A stretch of DNA of 64,000 nucleotides from Arachnopeziza araneosa (lineage: Eukaryota > Ascomycota > Leotiomycetes > Helotiales > Arachnopezizaceae), in the NCBI GenBank assembly GCA_003988855.1, contig QYAI01000117.1, forward strand, positions 1 to 64,000, given 5' to 3'. Position numbers and translations under genes: made by a program. The notes below the pieces were generated by a model. That model ran no database searches and was not told the DNA's origin. It was given only the letters and a program-made list of their open reading frames with translations. Shown here in pieces: positions 23,676 through 34,236 of the stretch (its first letter is position 1; each line of letters starts with the position of its first letter).

Positions 23676-24209
23676 CTACATTACGATACAACAGCCAGCA
23701 TCTCTTTCCTTGCTTGGATTATGGCCTGATTTCCTACGGCCAACAATTATGCCAAGGGCCTTTACTTCTTCTCTAGTTACATTGCGGATTCCGCCGTTAA
23801 GCACCACCCCTTCTCCAAGCTCTGCCTCAATATCAGACCATTGTCCGATTTGAGGCTCCCCAATACTACCATTTATCATTGTTCCATCCCCAAAAGCCTT
23901 TATGTTTCTGTACTCCGTCTTTATGATGGTCTCGCTGTTGTCCAACCCTCCCTGCATATCGTCGTGGGATGTCGGACTGGATGAGGTTGTGGTGTGCGAC
24001 GTCTGACGCCCGCTTCTCGATCTGCCTGTTGAGCCTAACCCAGAATCTCTGCGGATGCGCACGTTGGGCTCATCGTCAGGGTATCGCTCATTGGATCCTA
24101 GGGTTGTAAGGAAGATGGTTATTTGGCCTTCGCCCGTTGCGGCGTCCCATGGCGAGTGTGTCGGTGGTACTCGGACACCTCGTATCATGGCTGTGCCGGC
24201 TTGAGACAT
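23676..24209 (-). CDS. Amyloid-motif-like protein with C-terminal CaaX box
   Basis: Single exon from ATG 24209, 177 residues. The N-terminal half has no recognised domain. A Ser/Thr-rich linker (about 55-90) leads to two copies of a glycine/asparagine motif: 100-117 (YRNIKAFGDGTMINGSIG) and 124-141 (WSDIEAELGEGVVLNGGI). The same kind of duplicated module ends the divergent neighbour at 24822-25657, including the following E-x-x-x-I-x-x-G segment. The protein ends GCCIVM, a CaaX box (CIVM) with an extra cysteine, so prenylation plus palmitoylation and membrane anchoring are likely. The motif pattern recalls HET-s-related amyloid motifs. The pairing suggests the two proteins co-assemble. Function is inference; the sequence similarity within the pair is directly visible. 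Confidence 0.7.
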   Translation of the reverse strand: MSQAGTAMIRGVRVPPTHSPWDAATGEGQITIFLTTLGSNERYPDDEPNVRIRRDSGLGSTGRSRSGRQTSHTTTSSSPTSHDDMQGGLDNSETIIKTEYRNIKAFGDGTMINGSIGEPQIGQWSDIEAELGEGVVLNGGIRNVTREEVKALGIIVGRRKSGHNPSKERDAGCCIVM

Positions 24210-24821
24210 GATTAATATATTTGGCGACGTGGGGCGTTGCCGAGAAATGGACGACCAGCTGTTATTTAGTTTCGTATTGTTCAGGTAATTGTGAAAAGAA
24301 GAGCGAAGCCTTGGTCGAGAGACAGCACTCTCCCACAGCAAGGTGAGGGCGCTAAGGAAGGGCTCCTCTGCATCATGTAGAGAAAAAGAAAACCACAGCC
24401 TGTGACTGCGACCTCGGCCTTCCTATTCAGAAGACTTGGTTATGGTAGAAAAGAGTCCAGAAAAATCAAGGTATGAATCGCTTTCGTTCCGTGTCATCAT
24501 TACTAATATCTGGTTCGAGGCAACCTTGTCCAAATATAATAATAGTGGTTGTGCTGCACCTCCATACCGAGTACATATAAGACTTTTAAGTGGATTATAG
24601 TGTTGGTGCAAGAGAGCAAAGAGAGCAAAGAGAGCCTTGCCCTTTCATCCTCGAGCCCAAGTAGTGGCCCGTGCGAACTGAGCCACTTTTTCTGCCCTAG
24701 AGACTAGGTACCTTAACGTGGCAGGTGAGAAAGCAAAGCGAAAATCCAAGTAGATCAAGAGCATAAAAGAACACAACCTCGCCCACTTCAACCGCACTCG
24801 CGGAAGGTTCTTCATCTTGTC
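24210..24821. other. Shared divergent promoter of the motif-sharing pair
   Basis: 612 bases between the two start codons, with no other gene. The arrangement would allow joint regulation of both genes. A short direct repeat AGAGAGCAAAG occurs near 24610-24630. Confidence 0.5.
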
Positions 24822-25657
24822 ATGACGGGCCTCGAAGTCATCGGCGCCCTCGCCTCTATTGCTCAAATCGGCCAATACACCGTCAGCATCGTAGCCTCGC
24901 TTATTCGACTCTACGGATCCCTGGAGGCGGCACCGGACAAGCTCCGTTTGGGCTGCAAGCAGTTGGATCAGCTTTGTGAGACGGTGAAGCTCATTCAGCA
25001 TAACAGCGCGCTGCAGACAAAGAACGTCCTCGCGCATGCCGACGCGCTCGCAGAGCAGATAGTCTTCCTGGATAAGATGCTCATTGAGATGCTTGTGCAG
25101 ACGAAGCAATCTCGCCTGAAGAGAGTGGCCAGGGCATACTTGGGAAACCATAGCGAAGCTAGAGTTGTGGAGGTATTCGCGCAGATTGAGATGAAGAAGA
25201 GCGCGTTGGTGTTGAGTGTGCTTGAAGTTAATACACATATGACCTCAGCTATTCTAAGCAAAATGGATGCATTGCAGACAACATGTCTAAACAGATCAAC
25301 ACCTTCATCACCGGTATGGTCTATTCTATACACTACGAATTCGTACTTTGAGTCTAGGGAATAGAATAATTAACAATCGAGTAGACACAGTCGGATATGT
25401 CCGGTTCAACTTTGAGAGAGCGTGAACCAAGCGAGAAGTCTTTTATACAAGATGAGCCTAATTATCACGTTTATAAGCGTGTTTTCTCCACTGAAGACGC
25501 ATTTCAGATAAACGGCGATGTAGGCCAACCCAGAAAACCTAGGTTTAAGAATCGTTATACAAACATCACAGCGTCTGGGAAGAGTATTCAAATAAATGGG
25601 AATATTAGCGCTGCGGAATTGGATTCTTTTATTACCATAACTGGAGATCAAAGATGA
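24822..25657 (+). CDS. HET-S-like protein: helical domain plus two amyloid-like motifs
   Basis: Exons 24822-25313 and 25391-25657, intron 25314-25390, phase 0, 252 residues. Residues 1-155 begin MTGLEVIGALASIAQIGQY, the style of SesA/HeLo-like N-terminal helical domains of fungal NLR and death-effector proteins. The tail carries two copies of the module seen in the divergent neighbour: 192-209 (YKRVFSTEDAFQINGDVG) and 220-237 (YTNITASGKSIQINGNIS), 28 residues apart. HET-S of Podospora has the same plan (pore-forming helical domain, then two beta-solenoid repeats) and is of similar size. I infer a membrane-targeting cell-death effector triggered by amyloid templating, with the neighbour as possible partner. 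The helical domain is assigned by look, not by alignment. Confidence 0.75.
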
Positions 25658-26507
25658 CACATATGTAACATCTATTAAAAGTTATATCGTGAAGCTGAAG
25701 AACGCACTTGATTAGCGTTTTGAAGCGGCAGTAAAGATCGCTGATGTGCTTGTCTTTAAGCATAATACTAGTTTATAAAGAACTAGCATACCTTAGCAAA
25801 CCGTGTTAAATGCAGTAACTAACAGGAATATTCCCGCGAGAGCCTTGCCGATATTAATCTCGCACTTAAAATGTGAGACTACTGCTGATTGATCTGTAGC
25901 TTAGTTCATAAATAATTGCATAAAACGAGGCTGTTCTAACATACATCGAGAGATGTTAATAAATTGCAAGCATTTTATCCTACTAGATCCCTCTCTAAAC
26001 GTTATATTGATACTGCAACTGAGCATGGATTTGCTAGGTAGTTGCAGTAGCGGGGAAGAGCTAGAATAGGTGTATAATTTACGTATTTTGGTATAAATTT
26101 GGGCTGTGCCTCTCTAATCGACTGTGACATAGCAAACGAGGACGAGATCTAGATATTCAGAGGTTAAGGAGGTTTTCAGAAGGGCAGAGCACATAAAAAG
26201 AATACGTCAAGTGGTTGAAATATTGCTTGAAATTTGCGAAAGGGTGGCAGTGGCCGACCCGATTTGATAGCAGGCCACAGTTCTCAATGGTGACACAGCC
26301 CCACCTTTAGGAGAAAGTGGGGTTTATATAACACATTTGTGAGCTTCCAGTAATACCAGACTGGAACCGATACAATATTGTTCGTCTGATTCAGAATTAT
26401 TACTGTTGGCATTATAAATCAAGAGCAGTAGCAGGCGAGCTATTGGCCGTGTCAGCGAACGAGACAGATCAACTCACTACTTTTTACCACCTGTAGTGCC
26501 TCACAAG
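25658..26507. other. Intergenic, nothing recognised
   Basis: 850 bases, AT-rich on the left; contains the promoter of the HET-domain gene on the right. Confidence 0.5.
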
Positions 26508-28181
26508 ATGGAAAACATGAGCCGATATAGCTACGAGCCGCTTACGATCGCCAACTCCACCCGGATTATCTCCCTTCTACCTGGGTTCGGACATGAACAA
26601 CTCAGATGCACATTGAACCGCTTTACACTCGATGAATGCCCAACCTACGAAGCTGTCTCCTACGTCTGGGGACCCGAAACTGATCCCGCTTCCATCATTT
26701 GCGACGACCTTGGTCGGAGCCTTTCCATCACCCAAAACCTTGCCGCTGCATTATTTCGATTTCGCCAAGTGGATAGACCGCGGGTGCTGTGGATCGATGC
26801 TATTGGCATCAACCAGGAGGATATTGCTGAACGCGGTCAACAAGTTCGGCTTATGGGGAGCATTTATCGAGCAGCTTGTTGTGTACTCATTTGGCTTGGT
26901 GAGGAGGACGAACATACTGAGCTTATTTCTGCACTTTTTCATTCCTCATTTATTGAATTGAAGGACACAGAAACTGTGGCTTTGGAGCTCTTTTTTCGGC
27001 GACCCTGGTTTCACCGCGCTTGGACTTTCCAAGAAAGTATCCTCGCTCGGGAAGCTAGATTTCACTGTGGCTCTTACCAATTTTCTAAGCAGACGGTGTA
27101 TGATGCGATCAAGGGCTTAAGCTGGGCCACAGACAGTGGACTCATTGAGCCAGACTTCGAACACCTCCTGAGGATTTCGAGTCAGATAACACGCCCAATA
27201 GACTCTTTCGTTGTGGGCTTTGGCTTTACAGAGTTAATACTATCACGGAGGGGCTCGCAATGCAAAGATCCACGAGACCTGATCTACTCATTACTCGGTA
27301 TTGCCACTGATGCAATCGGGATTGAACCTGACTACTCGAAGAGTATACAGGATGTTTTCACCTCTACGGCTAGGCACATTATCACGAGTACCCAGGATCT
27401 CTCTATCCTCAGACAAGTCAATACCCAAAGATTCGACGAAATACTTCCCTCATGGGTTCCTGATTGGCGAGAAAGAAAGCTCGAGAGTGTCCTTTCACTA
27501 CGTCTTGAAGATTGGGCTGACCGCCGTGACGACAGCTTCGTGGACGCCGGTGTTGCGTTGTTGGCTCCATTTCGCCCAAGGACAGTAAATCGTGCAAATC
27601 ATCTGTCCGTCTACGGACTTCATGTGGATGAGATCGCAGACCAAGTGGCTGGCGAAGAACACGAGGCATTTTTCAACCTGTTTCGCAATGAAAAATACTA
27701 TTGCTATGGATCTGATCGTACTGAGTTGGCCTTGCTGAGTACGATAGCATTAGACTATACTTTCCATCCAGAAGGCCACGGGACTAATGTCCCCCCTGCC
27801 AGGTGGAAGTTTGGTTTCAAGCCTGAAAATTTCTATGATGCTTCTTTTCGCAACAGGCACGCGAATCTCTTCATGCGAACTACCAAGGGCCAAAATCTCT
27901 TCCGCACAACAGATCGCCTCATGGGGCTTGGGCCACGCCGTTCTCAAAAAGGTGATGTTGTATGTATCATCTGCGGCATTGGATCACCTGTTCTGCTCCG
28001 CCCTGCCGGTGACGAATACCTCTTTGTGGGGCATTGCTATGTGTATGAAATATTCGGTGGAACAGGCTTGCATTGGGCGCGTTCAAGGGCGCGAAGGAAG
28101 AAGTACCTTGATGACGATGATGTGTCTTGGATTTATGACCCACCAGTTCCCTCTGAGATGGAAGAATTCATTCTTAAATGA
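26508..28181 (+). CDS. HET-domain (heterokaryon incompatibility) protein
   Basis: Intronless, ATG at 26508, 557 residues. The HET domain spans about 40-190 with its three conserved blocks: YEAVSYVWG, RVLWIDAIGINQ(E)D and a following block with VLIWLGEEDE. The rest, including RDLIYSLLG (PRDxVYALLG-like) and PSWVPDW, is the usual alpha-helical C-terminal region of stand-alone HET proteins. Such proteins trigger cell death after fusion of unlike strains. It lies in the same orientation as, and next to, the HET-S-like gene, so the region reads as an allorecognition block. Confidence 0.93.
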   Translation: MENMSRYSYEPLTIANSTRIISLLPGFGHEQLRCTLNRFTLDECPTYEAVSYVWGPETDPASIICDDLGRSLSITQNLAAALFRFRQVDRPRVLWIDAIGINQEDIAERGQQVRLMGSIYRAACCVLIWLGEEDEHTELISALFHSSFIELKDTETVALELFFRRPWFHRAWTFQESILAREARFHCGSYQFSKQTVYDAIKGLSWATDSGLIEPDFEHLLRISSQITRPIDSFVVGFGFTELILSRRGSQCKDPRDLIYSLLGIATDAIGIEPDYSKSIQDVFTSTARHIITSTQDLSILRQVNTQRFDEILPSWVPDWRERKLESVLSLRLEDWADRRDDSFVDAGVALLAPFRPRTVNRANHLSVYGLHVDEIADQVAGEEHEAFFNLFRNEKYYCYGSDRTELALLSTIALDYTFHPEGHGTNVPPARWKFGFKPENFYDASFRNRHANLFMRTTKGQNLFRTTDRLMGLGPRRSQKGDVVCIICGIGSPVLLRPAGDEYLFVGHCYVYEIFGGTGLHWARSRARRKKYLDDDDVSWIYDPPVPSEMEEFILK

Positions 28182-29051
28182 TATAAGCATAAGTAGGCTA
28201 GCTGAGCCGAGGCTAAGCTAAGAGGTATTAGTGCTTAAGTAGCACTAGAGGATGCAATAACTTGTAGCACCTTTTGAGTTCTAAATTATCAAACAATTAC
28301 CTACTACAATATATGTGAGATTTTCAAGTAAGATTTGATTGTCTATACTAGAATGTTAAAGACTTTCTCGTCCGAATTGTTTTGAATGTCGAATTTAACA
28401 TCCGACAATCAAGTTTGGCTACTGAAATATCTATTCGCGAAAGATATTCGCGAAAGACTGCATAGCCAAACGACTTCAAGTCGGACTATCAGCCTACTTC
28501 TCCAACCAGCGCCAATTAGTTTCCCAAGTCTTTTCCCAGCTCTTTGAACACCACTCAACGCTCTTACCTGGGCCAATCAGTGCTTCGTCAGCAGGAGCTC
28601 TACGCACCCATTTCAAGGATATCAAAAGACTGAAAGAGAAAATGAATCTCGACAAGTTCTATTCTGCGATTTTGAAAGCTTGAATTATGTAAGGAAAGAT
28701 ATTCGGTACTCAAAGAATGGAATATCTGCTGTGGGAAGGAGGAATCATTCTGAGCCAAGACTTTAGGCACGTGCCGTATTCGGGTACGCCAATTTTTTTG
28801 GGTTGTCTTTCTTAAATCCAATCTTAGTACCATATGAATGCGTCCACTTCCATCATTTCTTAAAATATTTCCCTCTTATCCGAAAACACTTTCCTGATCT
28901 TTTGGGATCAAGTACTTCGCCTCCATTCCCCTTTCCGCCCCACCCCAGATTCTTCTCGACCTATCAACCATCCTACGAGCCGTATAATTTTCCTTCACCA
29001 TCCATCCATTTATCGCAAGATTCCAAATCCTCGTGCTGAATACCACCCACC
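28182..29051. other. Intergenic, nothing recognised
   Basis: 870 bases. A 13-base tandem duplication ATATTCGCGAAAG-like lies at about 28432-28458. The last 250 bases are pyrimidine-rich and are probably the promoter and leader of the small gene at 29052. Confidence 0.45.
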
Positions 29052-29294
29052 ATGATCGATATCCTGCTCAAAATCCTCGCAGATCCGGCATCCATGACAC
29101 CAGCCCAAATCACCAATATACTCGGTCTCGTCGTCGCTGTGGCTGCGATCTGGTTCCTGAGGAATTTGGCAAAGAGTACGGCGGGAGCGGAGACGGATGA
29201 GTACTATCAGCAAAGAGTCAGAGAGTTGGCAGAGGAGAGGAAGAAGGAGGAGAGGGAGAAGGCGGAGGAGGCAAGGATTAAAGTTGTGAGATAG
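29052..29294 (+). CDS. Small single-pass membrane protein, 80 residues
   Basis: ATG in good context (CCACCATGAT). One hydrophobic helix (NILGLVVAVAAIWFLRNLA, about 22-40) is followed by a highly charged Lys/Glu helix (ELAEERKKEEREKAEEARIK). The plan fits small mitochondrial or ER membrane proteins with a soluble coiled tail. I do not recognise the family, but codon pattern, context and clean promoter argue that it is real. Confidence 0.65.
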   Translation: MIDILLKILADPASMTPAQITNILGLVVAVAAIWFLRNLAKSTAGAETDEYYQQRVRELAEERKKEEREKAEEARIKVVR

Positions 29295-29581
29295 GCGAAA
29301 TGAAGAGATTCTAGGACTTGAGGTTTAAATTAGGCTTTATGATATCTTGAACAGGACATTTATAGTTCTTAAGCTCTTTGTTGTGATGATAAGACATAAG
29401 GTAACCTGAAGTATACTAGAAATCTATTTTACCACCGAGAAGTAAGCAGGACTCATTGTCCAAGATGTACTGGTGAAATCCGTAGGAAAGATATAAGGTC
29501 CCTTTCCCCTCCTTGATGCCACAGTAGCTACCGAATTCATCTTACGTCCAAGATTCAAACTCTTTCGTAGGCTCTAGTTTC

Positions 29582-31738
29582 TTAAACCCAAAAACCATAT
29601 ATAGCCTCTTCGTTCATTGGATTATTGTTGAAAGTAGAAGGTTTAACCTCTAAACTTGTAAGGCAGTAATGTACTGACCCGGTCCTTAAATTTTCTGGAA
29701 CCGTTTCGGTAACCTTGAATCTGTTGTTTAAGCTAGCACTTGGTCTGATTCGGTCATCGGGTTCGAGAAATTGATCTTGATTTTCTCCCGTTTCACTTTG
29801 TTCATTTGTTCTTGTGACATGCCCCGGAGAACTACGACTGGAGTGTATCTGTTCCAATGACATCTTAGGGTCATCCGTACCCAATGGTCTTAGTCTGACA
29901 GCTCCCCACATCAACGGCAGGTAGGCAGTATTCGTGTCTTCTGGTGGCGGATGACATGCAGCACTTATCGCTATACTACAGCTACCCATCAGGGAAATTC
30001 CAGGTGAATACTTATGAAAGCTAAGTACTATGAGAGGAGCAAGCAAAAGGAATCCAATACAGATCGAGAAGATAATGCCAAGACCTGAGTAGCTACATCC
30101 TCTAATGGTCCGTATTGGCGACAAGTCGGAGTCATTTATTATATTGACACTAGTGAGAAATAGACTCTGTGAAACACCGTAGTGCAATGCACACATAGCA
30201 ATCATTAGCGGGATTCCATAACGATATGGTAGTTGAAGCCGGTAGGTTGACCTTTGGGGTCCCTTTGGTTCCGAGACACGCAGTGTCTGCCGGGTTGTAG
30301 AGAAAGAGACCCACTCCACTTCGGATACCATTGATGTAAGGAGGCTATTGTAAAAGAGATATATGAGTGTGATTAGAACCTGTGGCGAGTTCGATAGTAG
30401 TATCGCTGGTACGAGTTCATTTACGAAGTTTGTGAACAGGAGGTTATCTAATCGGATTGCACCAAATCCGTTGTTCCATCCAGAGCTCTGGACGAAGATA
30501 GGGAGAATAATCGACGTAGTAAATATCGCAAACAACACCTATTTTAGTTAGCATTCACTAGCCATAAGTTGATACATCAGGGTTTTAGCCGCATGAAAAT
30601 GGTAAATCAATACTCACAATGTCAAACAGATGCACCATCTTATAGTGCTTCCAGCACGCGCCCAATGATTTCCGTTTTTAGATGCCCACCAGGTTTCGGA
30701 AAATCCACGGGGTGGTGGAATCCACTTCTTACCTATGGAGAAATCTGTTTTAGAAAGCGGTCCGCAACCCTTCGTCATAGGGTCTTGCTGTTCCAGAAAA
30801 GACGATACGGCATCGCCAAGTGTAACCAAGGGCTTATCTTGAAGGCACAGCAGCATGTAAAATGCACAAATAGCCTTTATTGCGTTGCATACAGTGACGG
30901 CAGAGAGAATGGGAATGCTAAACTGAAGGCGGCATCTCTCTTTCACTTGCTCACTGAGACAATACGCTATCTGATGGCCACTGCTGCTCCAGTGCGCAGC
31001 ATTTTGCATTAGTTTCTTGATGTCACAATCTGGGCCATCATTAATCCCCGAGTCGTATCCTGAAAATACACCTCCACACACCCACAGATGACCAGCGGAA
31101 TATCTTGTAATGAAAGTGAAAACAACGCTCTGCTCATAAACACTTGAAAGCGTCAAGGACCATGGATCAGGATCTTCTTTACCATTTGGCTCGAAATCGG
31201 TAAATGAGTACACCGAGTCATTTTCATTCGTCGAATTAGCTGTCACGCCAAGGACATCTCCTACTGCGGTTGGAAAATTACTGCTGTAGCGCTGGATACA
31301 TTCAACATTCGAGATATTCTCGAAGTGAATTATACCTAAAATGATTATTCTTCTCAGCCCATTATCGCTAGCATATGCACACCTGTTTGTACAAATTTGA
31401 ATCGAATTCGTGGATGAAATCACTCACATGAGGTGCAAGGGAATACTAGTGACTGCCAGCAGAAACCAGAGAACACGTTTCCGATTAGAGATAGCTGATA
31501 AATTCCGAACACTAGGAATTCCAATTTCAAGCCATTTGCCTTGCATATGTGCACGATCAACATTAGCACGTGTTGGTGCCACCAAGCGCTGCATGCAATA
31601 ACTCGAACCGCTGAGTAAGGCTGTGCTCAAGGTGTTGATTGTAACCACTTACTAAACCTCGCGAAATTCAACTTTAACGTATGCAAACACATACCAATCT
31701 GTTAAGCACTCATTCAACTCTTGTCTGCCACAAGACAT
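29582..31738 (-). pseudogene. DUF6536-like multi-pass membrane protein gene, disrupted
   Basis: Fragments match the fungal DUF6536 membrane family: INTLSTALLSGSSYCMQRL, APTRANVDRAHMQGKWLEIG, PLVTLGDAVSSFLE and a C-terminal multi-helix part with YLPLMWGAVRL. Exon pieces are 31695-31738, 31428-31648, 30618-31382 and 29582-30538. The 31428/31382 junction joins in phase. The first junction (W|INTLST) and the last (ICLT|VLFAIF) do not: each is one base out whichever AG is used. The usual first transmembrane segment upstream is missing. I read it as an N-terminally truncated pseudogene. A real gene with unusual splice sites or a sequencing error is the alternative. Confidence 0.55.
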
Positions 31739-32043
31739 TGTACTCAATGGGAGTGAATCTCTGACAAGTTCCCCGGAAGAACTCCGGCCGCGGTACGCCC
31801 TGGTGTGCCTACAGGAGCTCCTAGAAAATTCTATAATTCCGTAGATAATACCGCGGGCTTTTGTCCCCCCCAATATTGCCAGGCTGAAACTCCGAATCCA
31901 AACTTCCGAGGTGAATTATATAACGGCGAGCACGATTTTCTACTACCGTGACAAGATGGCCAAGTATAAAAGCTCGTTGGTTTTCCTCCGTCGGCATCTT
32001 GAATCTCGACGCAAGTCTTGCTGTTCTTCCTGTCGTTCTCAAC
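31739..32043. other. Junction between the broken gene and the G+C-richer block
   Basis: About 300 bases; base composition changes here from A+T-rich to G+C-rich toward the transporter gene. No terminal repeat or target-site duplication is visible by eye. Confidence 0.4.
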
Positions 32044-33839
32044 ATGGCCGTCCTTCTCGAGCCCGCTGTCTCCGACGGCGACGTCCCCCAGCGAGGCAAG
32101 GACTCCTCCCGAAGCATGTCCTGGATTCGGTCTCGTCTCCTCCACACACGCCTCGACGACGATGTCTGCAACCAGACTTACGCCGGCAAGGGCACGGCCG
32201 ACGACCCCTACGTGATCGATTACCTGCACAACGACTACGAAGATGCTCTGAAATTTCCCGTGCGGCGAAAATGGGCCATTTCCATCCTCCAGTCCATGTC
32301 CACGTTGGCGTTGACCTTTGCTAGCTCTGCGTACGCCAGCGGCATCGAGGACGTCAAGCGGCACTTTGACGTGTCCGTGGAGGTGGCCACACTAGGCTTG
32401 TCGCTCTTCGTGTTGGGGTTCGCCCTGGGCCCGCTGATCTGGGCGCCTATGTCCGAGTTGTACGGGCGCAAGTCTATCTATGTGATTTCATACATGGCGT
32501 ACACGGCGTTCAGCGTGGCGGCGGCGTGCTCGCCCAACATTCAGTCCTTGCTGGTTCTTCGCTTCTTTGCGAGCGCGTTTGGTTCGTCGTCAATGACAAA
32601 TACCGGGGGCATCATTGCCGACATGTTCAGCAAGGAGCAACGCGGGATGGCGACGGGACTGTTTGTCACGGCTCCTTTTCTGGGGCCTGCACTTGGTAGG
32701 TGGTGGTTGTCGTTCTTCCATGCTGCCATTTCTGCCATTGTTGCCCTTGTACACTTGCTGATTCTTCTCAATTGTTTTTTCAGGGCCCATTGCCGGTGGT
32801 TTTCTTGACAAGACCCAGGGCTGGCGCTGGATTCTCGGTTTGATCGCCATCCTGGCCGGTGTGGTCTGGATTGCCACTACGCTCACCACTCACGAAACAT
32901 ATGCGCCGTTCATCTTGCGATCTCGAGCGAAGGCCCTCTCCAAGATGACCGGAAATGTCTATATATCCCGGCTCGATCTGGGACAGCCGCCCAAGACACT
33001 CACGCAGGAGCTCTCAGTCGCTCTCTCACGCCCCTGGATTCTTCTGTTTCGCGAACCCATTGTCTTCCTGATGTCGCTGTACATGTCTATCGTCTATGGC
33101 ACACTGTACATGTTTTTTGCCGCAGTTCCCACCGTCTTCCGAGGTGCTCGAGGCTGGAACCAAGGCGCCGCCGGACTGCCGTTTGTCGGCGTCACCATTG
33201 GTGTCTGTCTTGCCACTGTGTTGTCAGGCGTCGACAATAAACGCTACGTGCATCTATGCGTGACCATGGCGGCAAATGGAGCCACAGTTGAGCCAGAAGC
33301 CAGACTGAGTACGGCCATGGCAGGCTCTATTGTCCTTCCGATTGGTCTGTTCCTATTTGCGTGGACGACGTACCCTTCAGTGCACTGGATCGCACCCGTT
33401 ATCGGCGCCTTGCTGTTCTCGTGTGGACTTGTCCTGGTCTTCATCTCGCAGATGACCTACCTGATTGACTCTTGTAAGCTTTGATCCTTGCTTCGTGATC
33501 CCCGGCAACAATGCACATGCTCACCTGTGTACAGATACCATCTATGCTGCTTCTGTGCTGGCGGCCGGTTCGATGCTTCGGTCCTTGTTCGGCGCTGCAT
33601 TTCCGCTGTTTACCACCCAAATGTATACAAGTCTCGGAGATCAATGGGCGAGCTCTATTCCTGCGTTCCTGGTGCTTGCATGCGTACCTATCCCGTTTCT
33701 GTTCTATAAGTACGGTCCGAAGATACGCTCCAAGTGCAAGTATGCTTCCGAAGCAGCAAAGATGCTGGAGATGATGAGTCGTCGGCACGTCGTCGTGGTT
33801 GGAGGTGAGCCAAATAGGCCAGAGGAGGAGGCTAAATAG
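32044..33839 (+). CDS. MFS drug:H+ antiporter, DHA1 family
   Basis: Exons 32044-32695, 32784-33473 and 33535-33839, phase 1 at both introns, 548 residues. The N-terminal cytoplasmic segment ends DDPYVIDYLHNDYEDALKFPV, then come 12 predicted helices. The loop motif PLIWAPMSELYGRKSIY is typical of the DHA1 group that includes Flr1, Tpo and Caf5 transporters. LGPALGPIAGGFL, the antiporter motif C region, is restored only after the first intron is removed, which confirms that splice. Late helices include AASVLAAGSMLRSLFGAAFPLF. It is a plasma-membrane exporter of drugs, polyamines or a secondary metabolite; the substrate cannot be told. It is convergent with a Zn2Cys6 regulator that may control it. 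Confidence 0.9.
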
Positions 33840-34236
33840 GTTGTTTAGTGGAGGCTGGTCCCGACAGTATTAACTTATTGGCCCTCCGTATTACGTAATG
33901 GGGCGCCGGTGTGGGAGTTTTAGAGATGGATGGAAAGTATGCAAAGTGTGGATTCAATATTATAGTATAAATAGATTACTTTCTAATTTCTTATAGATAG
34001 AAGACCCAGGTCAATTGGACTTGAGCTACCTAGCCATATATTCCCCCTCTTAGTCTAAAACGAACAAGATAGCTACTGCAGTGGCCTAGATTATATTATT
34101 GCAACTGAACGACGGGAAAGTTGCAGGGGGGAAAGGATGAATCGACAAGCTCCGTGTGCTAATAGATTCCTATACGGTTAACATTGCCTCAGATAGTGCA
34201 TGTGCTTTGATGCCGCCCGTTCTTGAGAAACCCGTT
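33840..34236. other. Convergent 3' region, nothing recognised
   Basis: 397 bases between the ends of the transporter and regulator genes; holds both 3' flanks. Confidence 0.5.

Noticed and set aside
24645..25238. 197-residue minus-strand frame
   Set aside because: Antisense shadow of the first exon of the HET-S-like gene, whose plus-strand frame has the recognisable N-terminus and a phase-matched second exon.
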